From NCBI GenBank assembly GCA_025800125.1, contig JAOXSF010000041.1, forward strand, positions 1 to 64,000: DNA of 64,000 bases, given 5' to 3'. How positions within the stretch are numbered: the first letter of the stretch is position 1; each line of letters begins with the position of its first letter. Shown piece after piece: positions 26,484 through 36,574 of the stretch. Under the pieces are notes generated by a model, which was not told the origin of the DNA, ran no database searches, and saw only the letters and a list, made by a program, of their open reading frames with translations. This DNA comes from Marinobacterium sp. GTDB lineage: Bacteria; Pseudomonadota; Gammaproteobacteria; Pseudomonadales; Balneatricaceae. The position numbers and the translations under genes were made by a program.

Positions 26484-28331
26484 TCAGCGCTGTGCAGCCT
26501 GAGCTTCAGTTTTCAGTAATCGCGGTGTGCCCTGATCGAAGATGGCCCAGTCCAGGGTGCGTACAACCTGATTCTGGTTAACTACAGAAAGCCGTCCTGT
26601 TTCGCCTTCAATACTGGATTGTGGTAGTGCTGCCAGTTGTAACAGAAACGGGTGTAGCTGGTAGGCATCGAGCCCCAGCGCGTAGAGGCGCCCAAAACGG
26701 CTGTCAACATTGTTGCGCAGCTTGTTCAGGCTGCGCTTGTTAGTAGAGGGTGCTTCGAGATTCCACGGGCTGCCAACAAAGCGGATGCCGGTCAGGTCCT
26801 GGTCGGTCATGGCATTGGCCAGTCCGCTGTATACATGTGAGGTTGCGTATACTGGCAGGTCGTTGGCAAAGTGGAACGACAATGTGGGGTTGATCTGGCG
26901 AGCATCATTTGGCAGGGCTGACAGGAATACCATATCCAGATCCTGGCGGCGGTGTTCTTCAAATTCCATTTTCTTGTTCTGGCGAATCAGCTTGCGTACC
27001 TGTTTGGCGCGCGCCTGACTCTTATCCGTGTTCATCAGCTGGCTGATGGTGGTGTTATAGCTGCCTTCGGTAAACCAGGCGCTGCCATGGACTGCGCCGC
27101 CCAGTTTTCGGAATTCTGCGCTGAAAGCGGCAGATACTTTGCGTCCCCATCCTGTATCTGCGCTGAGTACGGCAGCACGACGTAAGCCGTCCGTATAGGC
27201 GCGTTGAGCGACCTGGCGTGCTTCATCTTCAGCAGACAGTCCAAACTGAAACAGCATACGGTTACTGCCGGGTTGTTCGGCATAGTTAAGGGCCAGTATC
27301 GGAGCGGGTAGCGGTTCGCTATTACTCAGGCGTTGTACATAGTCTTTATCCAGTGGGCCGATCACCATATTTATATTACGATCGGTGATCTGCGTGCTCA
27401 GAGTCAGTGGGTCTTTGATTTTGCTGGCATCCAACAGAGTTAGCATTGGCACCTGCTTGCCTTCGTTTCGTGCCTGGTAGTAAGCGGTCAGAAATCCTTC
27501 ACTGATTGCGCGTGCAGGCTTGCTTAGCGGGCCACTCTGGGGTAGTAACAGGGCGATATGTCGAATATCGCGGTTTTGCTGCTGCAAAGCTTCCAGGGCC
27601 GATGGTGGGCTGCTGCTGGCGGGATGATTTTCCCATTCGCTGCGCCAGCGATTGATTGCCTCGCTTTTCTGCTCCAGATCACCAGAGCGATGCAGGCTGT
27701 CTGCCAGTTCGAACCAGCCCTGTTCGTAATAGCTGTTGTCGCCATCACGGGCCAGCTCACTGACTGTTTGTGCAGGCAGGCGACTGAGGGAAGACCATAT
27801 TCGTTCGCGTTGTGCGTTTGTTGCACCGTCCCCCAGATTGCTCTGGTGGATCAGCTCGCGGGTTTCGCCAACGGGGTCCTGTTTCTGTTCATAGGCTTGC
27901 AAACGTAACTCACTCAAAGCCAATGCCTGCTCATCAGGAAGTGGTGCTTGCTGTGGCTGGTTTAGAAACTCCAGTGCCTGTTGTGGCTCGTCGCGATCTA
28001 AAGCATCACGAGCTTGCAGCTGCATAATGTCAAATGCCAGCGCAGGTGGTAGCAGTCGAGTATTGATTTGTGCCAGAACACGGCTGGCATCCTGCTGACG
28101 TCCCAGCTCTATAAGTTGGCGTGCGGCATCTGCTTTCAGTTGGGCTGATGCGATTGGTGCAGCCTTCTCGGCACGATCCAGCAGTTGCTCAATGGTGGTC
28201 ATCGGGTCTGCTGCTTGTGCCGGAGTGCGATCTGCAACCGGTGCTGGTGGCTTGGGTGGGTTGCCAGTACAGCCCGCCAGCGTCAATGCCAGGGCTGTAG
28301 CAGTCAGAGACAGGTGCTTGCGAATCGTCAT
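26484..28331 (-). CDS. lpoA: Penicillin-binding protein activator LpoA
   Basis: Outer-membrane lipoprotein that reaches through the periplasm to activate PBP1A transpeptidase. 615 residues: signal peptide with lipobox LTLAGC (Cys 21), a Pro-rich linker, a TPR-like N-terminal domain (about 40-250), and a C-terminal domain with periplasmic-binding-protein fold (about 255-590; HIALLLPQSGPLSKPARAISEGF, then VIGPLDKDYVQRL). Divergent from rsmI, the arrangement seen in E. coli and Pseudomonas. Confidence 0.94.
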   Translation of the reverse strand: MTIRKHLSLTATALALTLAGCTGNPPKPPAPVADRTPAQAADPMTTIEQLLDRAEKAAPIASAQLKADAARQLIELGRQQDASRVLAQINTRLLPPALAFDIMQLQARDALDRDEPQQALEFLNQPQQAPLPDEQALALSELRLQAYEQKQDPVGETRELIHQSNLGDGATNAQRERIWSSLSRLPAQTVSELARDGDNSYYEQGWFELADSLHRSGDLEQKSEAINRWRSEWENHPASSSPPSALEALQQQNRDIRHIALLLPQSGPLSKPARAISEGFLTAYYQARNEGKQVPMLTLLDASKIKDPLTLSTQITDRNINMVIGPLDKDYVQRLSNSEPLPAPILALNYAEQPGSNRMLFQFGLSAEDEARQVAQRAYTDGLRRAAVLSADTGWGRKVSAAFSAEFRKLGGAVHGSAWFTEGSYNTTISQLMNTDKSQARAKQVRKLIRQNKKMEFEEHRRQDLDMVFLSALPNDARQINPTLSFHFANDLPVYATSHVYSGLANAMTDQDLTGIRFVGSPWNLEAPSTNKRSLNKLRNNVDSRFGRLYALGLDAYQLHPFLLQLAALPQSSIEGETGRLSVVNQNQVVRTLDWAIFDQGTPRLLKTEAQAAQR

Positions 28332-28406
28332 ATACTCTAGTGCCTCAATGCTTTTGTGCCTTAATCAAATTACACGCTAGCCTCAATGCTGAGGATGGAA
28401 ATAATC

Positions 28407-29249
28407 ATGTCAGAAAGCGCACTTTATATAGTGGCTACCCCAATCGGTAACCTGCAGGACTTTACACCACGGGCGATCAATACCCTGAAAAATGTCCAGG
28501 TGATTGCTGCCGAAGATACCCGTCACAGTGCCCGTTTGATGGCACACTTTGATATTCGTACCCCATTGATTTCAGTGCATGAGCACAATGAGCGTCAGCG
28601 GGTAGACCGTATTCTACAGTACCTGCAACAGGGGGAAAGTGTTGCTCTGATCTCTGATGCTGGAACTCCGGTTATTTCGGATCCAGGTTTTGTGCTGGTG
28701 CGGGCTGTACGTGAGGCGGGTTTCCGTGTAGTTCCCGTGCCTGGTTGTGTTGCTTTTGTTACCGCGCTCTGTGCAGCCGGGTTGCCCAGTGATCGTTTTT
28801 CATTTGAAGGGTTCGCACCACATAAAGCCTCATCGCGTCGTCAGTTTTATACAGAACGTGCTGAGTTACCCCATACCCTGGTGTTTTATGAATCACCGCA
28901 CCGGGTGTTGGCGTCTATTGAGGATATGGTCGGTGTTTTTGGCGGTGAGCGGCGAGCGGCTGTAGCCCGTGAGCTGACCAAAACCTTTGAGACCATCCAT
29001 AGTGATAGTCTGCAGAATATCCATGAATGGATGGCTGCGGATGCAAACCAGCAGCGTGGTGAGTTTGTATTAATGGTGGAAGGTGCACCTGCAGTGGATA
29101 ATAGCGCGCTGGATGATGAAGCCCTGCGAGTGCTCGATATTCTGCTGGCGGAGCTGTCGGTCAAGCAGGCTTCAGCACTGACGGCGCAGATCACTGGTGT
29201 TAAAAAGAAGCAGCTCTATCAGGCGGCGTTGGAGCGTAAGAGCGATTGA
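28407..29249 (+). CDS. rsmI: 16S rRNA 2'-O-ribose C1402 methyltransferase RsmI
   Basis: S-adenosylmethionine-dependent enzyme that 2'-O-methylates C1402 in the ribosomal P site. 280 residues with SALYIVATPIGNLQDFTPRAI at the start, AAEDTRHSARL, LISDAGTPVISDPGF (SAM-binding GTP motif of the tetrapyrrole methylase fold), PGCVAFVTALCAAGLPSDRF, and FYESPHRV. The frame also has ATGs at 28386 and 28395; ATG 28407 gives the family N-terminus. It precedes rnpB. Confidence 0.93.
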   Translation: MSESALYIVATPIGNLQDFTPRAINTLKNVQVIAAEDTRHSARLMAHFDIRTPLISVHEHNERQRVDRILQYLQQGESVALISDAGTPVISDPGFVLVRAVREAGFRVVPVPGCVAFVTALCAAGLPSDRFSFEGFAPHKASSRRQFYTERAELPHTLVFYESPHRVLASIEDMVGVFGGERRAAVARELTKTFETIHSDSLQNIHEWMAADANQQRGEFVLMVEGAPAVDNSALDDEALRVLDILLAELSVKQASALTAQITGVKKKQLYQAALERKSD

Positions 29250-29273
29250 AGAGCAAGGCCTCTGTTCCGGAAT

Positions 29274-29314
29274 CCTTAAAGCAGAGGTAATAACACTTGC
29301 CATCTGCTTTAAGG
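29274..29314. repeat. 12-bp inverted repeat overlapping the rnpB promoter
   Basis: CCTTAAAGCAGA at 29274-29285 is the exact complement of 29303-29314, with a 17-base loop that contains the rnpB -35 box. It has no T tail. It could end rsmI transcription or act as an operator. Confidence 0.7.
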
Positions 29315-29324
29315 TTGGTAGTAT
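29297..29324 (+). promoter_or_regulatory. rnpB promoter
   Basis: TTGCCA at 29297-29302, a 16-base spacer, and TAGTAT at 29319-29324, followed by a GC-rich discriminator. Transcription would start about 29331, exactly at the 5' end of the RNase P RNA. Confidence 0.75.
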
Positions 29325-29331
29325 TCGCGCC

Positions 29332-29687
<356 letters not shown>

Positions 29688-29689
29688 CG

Positions 29690-30154
29690 TATTTCCTGCC
29701 AGCATTCGCTGAAAAGGAATCTGACTGGTCAGAATTTGACAGAAAACTGCCAATGGTGATTTTTATCGAGTTCTGGCTGACCGTCAGATATTTACTTTTC
29801 AGGCTATCTTTTTCTGAATATTTCCGTGCGGTCCACGTGACACTTCTTCAATATTTCGAATCATGCAGGCACCGGGCGATGCCTCGGCGCCAGCAGGCGT
29901 TGTCATTGTGGTGAGTGAATAAACGGGCTGTATCTATTTACTGCTGTTGAGGGTATTCCTGTGCAGTGGTTGTCCGATAGAGGCTGAATGGTGCTAACGG
30001 AAGGCGTAGTCTGTGATTGTGCTGGTAGATAATGGTCGCAGGAGAGGGGGTGATGTTGCCGTATACCAGCAAGGTATGCTGTGGTGTGTAGCTGATTATC
30101 CATTGGTGCTGCAAGGGACAGTCTGTCGTTGCAGAGCTGTCCCGGTAGCGTTCT
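29690..30154. other. Gene-free stretch after rnpB
   Basis: No convincing coding region. It contains small inverted repeats (TCTGAC/GTCAGA near 29721-29734) and a 7-bp stem GGGACAG (30115-30121) with CTGTCCC (30137-30143) that lies just beyond the end of the chemoreceptor gene and may terminate it. mraZ, which often follows rnpB in related genomes, is not here. Confidence 0.6.
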
Positions 30155-31846
30155 TCAGGCGCGCAGTTTATTCACCATGCCATGCAGGCCGTCCAGCGCG
30201 TTTGCCATCTGTTGGCTGGCTTCCGATGTCTGGTCTGCGCTCTGGCTGGTCTGATCAGCATAGTCAGCGATTGAGTGCAGGTTGTCGTTGATGCGTTGCG
30301 CTGTGACTGCCTGTTCTTCTGAAGCCGCCGCAATCTGAGTGTTCAGCGCAGCCATGCTATCAACCGATATACAGGCCTGTGAGAGTTCGGTGGCGGTGCT
30401 GCGTGCCTGGTTCAGGCAGGTTTGCGCCTGTTGGCAGCCTTCCTGCATGCTGGCAACTGCGCGACCGGTTTCATTTTGCAGGCTATCCAGCAGTTGGCGA
30501 ATGTCCTCTGTTGAGCTTTGAGTATGTTTCGACAGTGAGCGCACCTCATCTGCTACAACAGCAAAGCCTCGGCCTGAATCTCCGGCGCGTGCAGCTTCAA
30601 TGGCTGCGTTCAATGCCAGCAGGTTGGTCTGTTCAGCAATGCCGGTGATAGATTCCAGCACTTCACTGATGCGGCTGGTCTCTGCAGCCAGCGCCTGAAT
30701 TTCATTGGCGGCACGGTTCATATTGCCGCTTAATTGCTCAATAACGCCCTGACTCTGCTGGGCAGACTCCATACCGGTATGGACTCTCTGCATAACATCC
30801 AGGCCCTGGTTCGCTGCTTCCTCGGTAGATTGCGCGACTTCGTGAATATGATGGGCCATGCTTTCAACCGCCTCTACAACCTGTCGGGTTTCCTGCTTTT
30901 GCTGCTCAATCTGGTTGCAGGTTGTGTCCATTACCTCAGTGGTGGTGTGTGACTGCTGTACCAGTGTGCGTGAAGTGTCACTGATACGGTCCATCATGCT
31001 GTTCAGGCGCTCCATTAATTGATTAAAAGCCGCCGCTGCTTCTGTGGTTTCATTATTGCCTTTCAGAGGCAGTCTTACGCCAAGATCACCCTCGCCATCG
31101 GCCAGTTCCTGCAAGCTGTTACGCATGCTTTGTACAGGGCCGGTAATGGAGCGAGCCAGCACCAGCGGTAGTAATAAGCCAGTAATCAGTGCCACGGCAA
31201 ACAGCAGGCCAATGGTCTGTTGTGCCTGCAATTCGTCATGTTCTGCCTTGCGGGTAGCGGCCAGAGTAAAGGTTTGCACCTGGTTCAGAGCTTCGATCAG
31301 CGCATGGTCGATACGGTCTTCCAGTATAATCAGCTGGTCTGCGGTGTGTAGTATCGCCTGTGAAGAGCCTTGAAGTATCTGCTGAATCACGGCCATCGCC
31401 TGACGGGTGTATTGCTGGTGTTCCTGTTCAATCTGTGTCAAGCGGGATTGCAGTTGGCTGAATGCCTGGCGGGCTTCGTTGCTATGGGGGTTCTGCAAAG
31501 CGGTATGAATCTGTTGCCTGGTTTCTTGCAGCTCATGACCGATGGTCTTTGATAGCTGATTAAACTCTGCTGACAGGGTAGACAGTTGCGCATGGCGGTT
31601 ATGCCCTAACTCTGTTGCCATGCCATACCCCAATGCCCGTTCAAATAGCACTGCCTGTGTCAGCTGGTGTTCGGTTACGCGGGTCAACGCATGGCTGATT
31701 GGCATATCCTCTTCGGCAATATCAATCAGCGCAATGCCGATACGGTTCATCTGCACCAGGGCTACGCCGCCCACCAGGGCAACCAGTACCAGGTAAAGCA
31801 GCGCCATCAGGTAGATACGGGTTGAGATCTTCAATGAACTGAGCAC
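30155..31846 (-). CDS. Methyl-accepting chemotaxis protein, four-helix-bundle-type sensor
   Basis: Chemoreceptor of 563 residues: membrane helix (about 10-30), an all-helical periplasmic domain (about 35-205) rich in Gln, Glu and Leu and resembling a four-helix-bundle sensor, second helix (about 210-232), HAMP, and the cytoplasmic signalling domain with tip [20 protein letters not shown] (about 400-420). The start is a GTG at 31846 with GGAG ten bases upstream; no in-frame ATG lies near the first helix. It is the first gene of the accessory island between rnpB and rsmH. Ligand unknown. Confidence 0.88.
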   Translation of the reverse strand: MLSSLKISTRIYLMALLYLVLVALVGGVALVQMNRIGIALIDIAEEDMPISHALTRVTEHQLTQAVLFERALGYGMATELGHNRHAQLSTLSAEFNQLSKTIGHELQETRQQIHTALQNPHSNEARQAFSQLQSRLTQIEQEHQQYTRQAMAVIQQILQGSSQAILHTADQLIILEDRIDHALIEALNQVQTFTLAATRKAEHDELQAQQTIGLLFAVALITGLLLPLVLARSITGPVQSMRNSLQELADGEGDLGVRLPLKGNNETTEAAAAFNQLMERLNSMMDRISDTSRTLVQQSHTTTEVMDTTCNQIEQQKQETRQVVEAVESMAHHIHEVAQSTEEAANQGLDVMQRVHTGMESAQQSQGVIEQLSGNMNRAANEIQALAAETSRISEVLESITGIAEQTNLLALNAAIEAARAGDSGRGFAVVADEVRSLSKHTQSSTEDIRQLLDSLQNETGRAVASMQEGCQQAQTCLNQARSTATELSQACISVDSMAALNTQIAAASEEQAVTAQRINDNLHSIADYADQTSQSADQTSEASQQMANALDGLHGMVNKLRA

Positions 31847-32680
31847 AACAGCAATACTCCAGTGAACAGGCTAGACATAGATGTCAGATAGCAGGATGAG
31901 TGACCGGTCTATATGGAAGATGAATATAACAGACTGTTCAGGCAGGAGATATGGGGTAAGTTTTTTTAAGAGGGCGTAGCCCTGTAGTGTTACAGGCTTT
32001 TACTGATTTTACATGGTTCAAAGATGTATGGTTTAGCAATGTTATGGTGCAGAAGTGCAGAAGTGCAGAAGTGCAGAGTTCAAGGGTGCGGGATTCTGTG
32101 TCTGGGTATATTGCTTAAAGATAAACGGTTTGGTTGATTTTGTCGTTCTATATTTGTTTTCTTTTTTATATTTCTCCAGAGTTTTATTTTTTGTTTTAGC
32201 TTTGGTTTATATAAATATTTGATTGTTTGATTATTTGATTGGTTAATTAGTTAAAGAGGCTTTGTGATTGTTTGCAGGGTTAGTAAATGTTACCTAGGGG
32301 TTAATATGTCATGGTTTAATAAGGTTTAAATTAAATAAGGCAAGGTATATGTGCAGACATAGTGTCTCTTCGTGAGAATGTGTTGGTATCAGGTGGCCCA
32401 TAGAGGTGTGACAAGGTGGTTACCTGCTGTTTACTGTTATGTGACCGACCGGTTGTGACGTGTATGGGCTCTCCCTGTGATCAGAAACGGCATATCGACT
32501 TCAGGCGTGTCGGTATATGCTGCTCATGGTTGTCTTCAGATGCTAAATAAATAAACCAGCCTACATTAGTATAAATAAATTAAAAATACTCCAGTCTGGT
32601 AATCAAAAGTCGATTGAGTATCTGGATGCTGGGTGGGTAGACTGTCTACAGGCTAGACCTATATACAAGGGAGTATTTTC
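31847..32680. other. Long AT-rich gene-free region
   Basis: About 830 bases between two divergent chemoreceptor genes, markedly richer in A and T than its surroundings, with T-rich runs (32140-32220), a GATTATTTGATTGGTTAATTAG-like low-complexity patch split over 32220-32255, and an 8-bp tandem repeat at 32049-32078. No coding region of note on either strand. It probably holds two promoters and perhaps remnant DNA. Confidence 0.6.
32049..32078. repeat. GCAGAAGT tandem repeat, about 3.75 copies
   Basis: GCAGAAGT is repeated three times exactly from 32049, then a partial copy ends in GCAGAG. Period is 8 bases, in non-coding DNA. Confidence 0.9.
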
Positions 32681-34324
32681 ATGGAAAGAATTTATAGACG
32701 TTTTCCTATCCGGCACCGTATCTGGTTCATCTTGTTTCTGGCTTTGTTAGGCATGGCTTTGATGCTGTTCTTTACGCTTAAGCAAGCGCGTGAAGACATG
32801 ACACTGTTAAAGCAGGCTGAATTGACCCATCTGGTGCAGTCTACCATTACCATGATGGACGCACTGAACCAGAAGGTAACCAGAGGCGAGATGACGCTGG
32901 AGCAGGCACAGAAACAAGCAAGAGACTTGGTACGTGAAATACGCTTTAATGGCAGCGATTATTTCTGGATTCAAAGTCCTCAGGGCATCATGCTGATGCA
33001 GCCTATTGCCCCCAAGCTGGAAGGGCATGATATGAAGCCCATTAAAGATGTAAATGGACATCGGTTTGCGGCCAGTATCGCCAGGCAGTTGCAGAGCAAA
33101 GGTGAAGCGACAGAGTTTTATCACTGGAACCGTCCAGGCAGTGATAAACCTATACCTAAAATTTCCTATACCAAAACCTATTCAACCTGGGGCTGGGCCG
33201 TTGGTACAGGGGTATATATTGATGATATTGAGACACTGTTCTGGGATCACGCTGTCTCTGTGATTGTCTTTGCGACTGTATTGATGGCGATATTATTTCT
33301 GGTGGGTATCAGCTTGATTCGCAGTATTACCAGGCCGCTAACCTCCACCGTAAAAGCGATGAAGGACATTAGTGAAGGGCGTGGTGAAGGTAATCTGACA
33401 GTGCGTTTGCCGGTGGAAGGCAGTGATGAAATCACCGGTCTGACGCGCTATTTCAACAGTTTTGTTGGCACAATGAATCAGGTGATGTCTCAGGTCAATA
33501 GTGCGTCGTTTGCGGTATCTAATGCTGCGGAAGGGCTGTTAACTATCACCAGTAAAGGTAGCCAGAATATTGCTGAACAGGCCAATGAAACTGACCAGAT
33601 GGCCAACGCAATTCGAGAGATGTCTGGCACTGTACGCCATGTTGCAGATAACGCAGGCCAGGCTGCGGAAGGAGCTAATGCAGCGGATGAGCAGGCGCAA
33701 AAAGGTAAACGGCAAGTGGAAGATGCTATCTTGGCGATCAACACCCTGGTTGGCCAGGTGCATGGTACGGCCAGTGAAATTGAGCGTTTGCGTACCGGCA
33801 GTGAAAATATCGGTACGGTGCTGGAGGTGATTCGTGGTATCGCAGACCAGACCAACCTGCTGGCACTGAATGCGGCTATTGAGGCAGCCCGTGCTGGCGA
33901 GCAGGGTCGAGGCTTTGCGGTAGTGGCTGACGAAGTACGGACGCTGGCAAAGCGTACTCAGGACAGTACAGATGAAATTCATTCGATGATTGAGCAACTT
34001 CAGAATGCAGCGAATGATGCCGTCAGCTCAATGAATACCAGCCTGCATTCGACGGAAAGCACGGTTGAGGTTGTGAACAAAGCAGGTAGCTCGCTGGATT
34101 CGATTCTGTCGGCGGTGGCGTCGATTCGTGGCATGAATGAAACCATTGCCCGTTCAGCGGACGAGCAATCACTGGTTGCTGAAGAGATCAATCGCAGTGT
34201 TGGTAATATTGTTGCCTTGTCGCAGGTGTCAGCTGAGTCGACTCAGCAGGTAACCCGTTCCAGTGATGAACTGGCATCAGAATCTGAAAAACTGCATACA
34301 CTAGTACAGCAATTTAAAATCTGA
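32681..34324 (+). CDS. Methyl-accepting chemotaxis protein, single-Cache sensor
   Basis: Chemoreceptor of 547 residues: membrane helix (about 15-34), a periplasmic sCache_2 domain (about 45-185; [20 protein letters not shown], then LEGHDM, then [15 protein letters not shown]), second helix (about 193-213), HAMP (about 215-270) and signalling domain with tip [20 protein letters not shown]. sCache_2 receptors often bind small organic acids, but this one's ligand cannot be read. AAGGGAG lies just before the ATG. The Cache segment is similar in style to the first gene in the window. Confidence 0.9.
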   Translation: MERIYRRFPIRHRIWFILFLALLGMALMLFFTLKQAREDMTLLKQAELTHLVQSTITMMDALNQKVTRGEMTLEQAQKQARDLVREIRFNGSDYFWIQSPQGIMLMQPIAPKLEGHDMKPIKDVNGHRFAASIARQLQSKGEATEFYHWNRPGSDKPIPKISYTKTYSTWGWAVGTGVYIDDIETLFWDHAVSVIVFATVLMAILFLVGISLIRSITRPLTSTVKAMKDISEGRGEGNLTVRLPVEGSDEITGLTRYFNSFVGTMNQVMSQVNSASFAVSNAAEGLLTITSKGSQNIAEQANETDQMANAIREMSGTVRHVADNAGQAAEGANAADEQAQKGKRQVEDAILAINTLVGQVHGTASEIERLRTGSENIGTVLEVIRGIADQTNLLALNAAIEAARAGEQGRGFAVVADEVRTLAKRTQDSTDEIHSMIEQLQNAANDAVSSMNTSLHSTESTVEVVNKAGSSLDSILSAVASIRGMNETIARSADEQSLVAEEINRSVGNIVALSQVSAESTQQVTRSSDELASESEKLHTLVQQFKI

Positions 34325-34472
34325 CAGCTTTACCCTGCGGTAATGGCTGTCTGCCGCCTGAAGAGTGTTAACTGGTATATGTTGTTTGTGTCAGTTGGGC
34401 TGATGTCTTCAGGCTTGGGGATTTCTGATAGTTAAGCCTGGATTGTCACCACATCTGCACCTCCTCTGAAAT

Positions 34473-34501
34473 CAGGCCAGCGCGGTAATAGTGCTGGCCT
34501 G
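34473..34501. terminator. Hairpin between convergent chemoreceptor and ytoQ
   Basis: CAGGCCAGC (34473-34481) pairs with GCTGGCCTG (34493-34501) around an 11-base loop. It lacks a T run but lies between two convergent genes. Confidence 0.5.
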
Positions 34502-34513
34502 TCAGGTTATGTC

Positions 34514-34978
34514 TTAACCTTCAACCACATACTTCAACAACTGCACCACCTGCTCCGGGCTCTGAGCACGCGCCATCGCCGCCGCATTCACTTCTTTCAA
34601 TGGGTGGATCAGCGCATCGTCATGCAGGGTGATGTAAGGCGTATTCAGTGCTGCGCAGAAACCGGCATCAAACGCCGCATTCCACTGGCGGTATTTATCG
34701 CCAAAGCGCACCACGGCGACATCGCAATTTTCAATCAGCGTTTTGATACGGATGGCGTTAACGCGGGCGGACTGGTAGTCGCGCCAGTAGTTTTCCGCCG
34801 GTACACCCAGCAGGTCACCGGCGGCATCGCTGGCATCGTGGTCGGTCACGGCGGAGCTGAATGTCACCGGCAGGTTCAGTGCGGCGGCACCCTGTTCAAT
34901 CTGTTCGCGCCAGTCGGTGTGAATTTCACCGGAAAGGTAGACGTTCCACTGTTTTGTTATGGCGGAGTTGGTGGTCAT
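34514..34978 (-). CDS. ytoQ: YtoQ family protein
   Basis: 154-residue soluble protein of the YtoQ family, named from Bacillus subtilis; its biochemical function is not established. The opening WNVYLSGEIHTDWREQI, the VTDHDASD block, and VRFGDKYRQWNAAFDAGFCAAL followed by LHHP-like LIHPLKEV match the family. The fold resembles nucleoside 2-deoxyribosyltransferases (GEIH and the Asp-Ala-Gly region), so nucleotide-sugar binding is possible. Its third codon positions favour G and C more than neighbouring genes, suggesting acquisition. It lies in the accessory island. Confidence 0.8.
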   Translation of the reverse strand: MTTNSAITKQWNVYLSGEIHTDWREQIEQGAAALNLPVTFSSAVTDHDASDAAGDLLGVPAENYWRDYQSARVNAIRIKTLIENCDVAVVRFGDKYRQWNAAFDAGFCAALNTPYITLHDDALIHPLKEVNAAAMARAQSPEQVVQLLKYVVEG

Positions 34979-35021
34979 GGTTGTCCCTCGGTATCTCGAT
35001 ATTGAAGCGGCCTGGCAGTGG

Positions 35022-35042
35022 TTGCTCAGGTGATTGCTCAGG
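35022..35042. repeat. TTGCTCAGG direct repeat
   Basis: TTGCTCAGG occurs at 35022-35030 and 35034-35042, period 12, upstream of ytoQ on its promoter side. Confidence 0.6.
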
Positions 35043-35117
35043 CAGTTGTTATTGTGGTGCTGGCGATTATAGCGGGCCTGGATACCGGCTGCAGCACAGC
35101 ATAAATTCTGGCCGTTA

Positions 35118-35864
35118 TTGTCAAGTTATTCGGCCGCTCTGGTCAATCTTGTGATGGGGTTGTTCCCGTTTAATGGTGGCTGTTTTGTCACCGAAGCGGG
35201 GAATCAGGGTATTGATAGTCTGGCGGGGCTGGGTGAAATTGTTGCTGTTGAAACAATGCGTCGTAGCGGGGTGCAAGCCGTGAAGGTTGGTCATGCGGTG
35301 TTCGGACGCATTATTAACACCTGCCCGGCAGATGCTTATCTGGCTCGGAATATTGATCTTGCAACCGGGATGCCCGACAGCAGTGCGGCGTTTAATGTTA
35401 ACCGGCTCTGTGGTTCAGCGTTGCAATCGCTGGGCTCTGCGGCACAATTGGTGATGAATGGTGACAGTCAGCTGGCGTTACTGCGACCAGTCTGTAAAAA
35501 GGTGGCGTTGTTACGGCGGGTCATGTCTCCGAGGTTAATGATGGCGCTGGGGCCGATTTCCGCCGTCAGGCAGGCGTTAGAGTGAGCTGGTTTGACCGTC
35601 GCTGACCTCGGCCTGGTTGAATCGAATGGGACGTTTGCAGCTCCGGCGCTGGCTGTTACTGAAATATTGTGTCTGGCTGCTGAGAATGTGAATCCGAACG
35701 GTGTTGCAATAGCACATGGGCATCCAGTTGGTGCAACCGGCTCAATCATCACTCTTAACGCATTGTATGAACTGGAATGGATTGCGGGGCGTTATGTGCT
35801 TATTACTATGTGTATTGGTGGCGGTAAGGGTGTTGCGTTGATTCTGGAATGCCTGCCTTCATGA
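35118..35864 (+). pseudogene. Decayed acetyl-CoA acyltransferase (thiolase)
   Basis: Remnant of a thiolase such as AtoB/PhaA (normally about 390 residues). The N-terminal part is readable from about 35211 (AVFGRIINT, then FNVNRLCGSALQSLGSAAQ with the nucleophilic Cys). A large piece, roughly residues 105-240, is deleted. A short core segment VVTAGHVSEVNDGAG follows in another frame at about 35507-35551. The original frame resumes as LGPISAVRQALE, hits an in-frame TGA at 35583, and continues as AGLTVADLGLVESNG, AIAHGHPVGATGS and CIGGGKG to 35864. At least one big deletion, a frame change and a nonsense codon rule out a working enzyme. Confidence 0.9.
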
Positions 35865-36574
35865 CAGGAGTTTAACCTTGTATGGCCTCCTGTTTATAAC
35901 CGCCACCTGTTTATGACAGCCCGCTGTTTGTGACAGATGCTGGTCTGGTTGCTTTAGTTATCGTTTGTCTCTTTCGAAGCGGCCAGGTGTCGCTCTCGTT
36001 TTATTTCTTTTTGCTTTCGCTTTACTGTCGCTTGTCAATTTCTCTTCGTGTGAACAGTGGTTCCATAACCTCCTGATTTCAGACTGATGGTCAGGTGCTG
36101 GGTTTTGTGCTGAATCACACGCTTTTTAAAAGCCTGAGCCTGATGTGTGTTGTGGTGCTGAGTGCTTGTTTCTGTTGATGTTTTCAGTCAGTGAATGCTC
36201 AGTGACTGAGCTTTGCACCTTGCATTGCCTGGGGTTAATTTCTATAGTGTGTCGCGGTGGAATTTTGCGGTTGTTAAACGGGTGTTTAAGACTTGATAAA
36301 CTGCATAACGATTGAATTTGGCAGCCCGTTAGTCGTATCAGGCAGGCTGTGACACTGACTGAAGCTGAGGGGCGTTAATGGCTTGCCCCTGTACGCCAGC
36401 AGCCGTAGTGACTGGCTGTCAGTTCCCGCTGGCGGTATTCAACCCGATTTTTCAGCGTTTCCAGAATGTATAAGGTTGTCTGGAAAAGCCCACATTTACT
36501 TAAAAGCTCGAACGCATACCGGCCTGGCGCTATAAGTGATCAGTCGTATGCGCTTACCGGAGACAAGGCGGCGG
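35865..36574. other. Gene-free region upstream of the dcw cluster
   Basis: About 700 bases between the dead thiolase and rsmH with no supported gene; it must hold the dcw promoter. It includes the 17-bp-period repeat at 35890-35934 and T-rich stretches near 35990-36050. No mraZ frame and no cluster of TGGG-type MraZ boxes was seen. Confidence 0.65.
35890..35934. repeat. CTGTTTATGAC-type triple repeat, period 17
   Basis: CTGTTTATAAC at 35890, CTGTTTATGAC at 35907 and CTGTTTGTGAC at 35924, spaced exactly 17 bases. It lies just after the thiolase remnant. Confidence 0.8.

Noticed and set aside
32240-32680. FliA (sigma-28) promoter for the chemoreceptor at 32681
   Set aside because: No convincing TAAA-N15-GCCGATAA match could be found in the upstream DNA.
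36361-36540. About 60 open codons on the minus strand upstream of rsmH, ending in a readable peptide
   Set aside because: No start codon or ribosome-binding site, and no recognisable family; open by chance is the simpler view.
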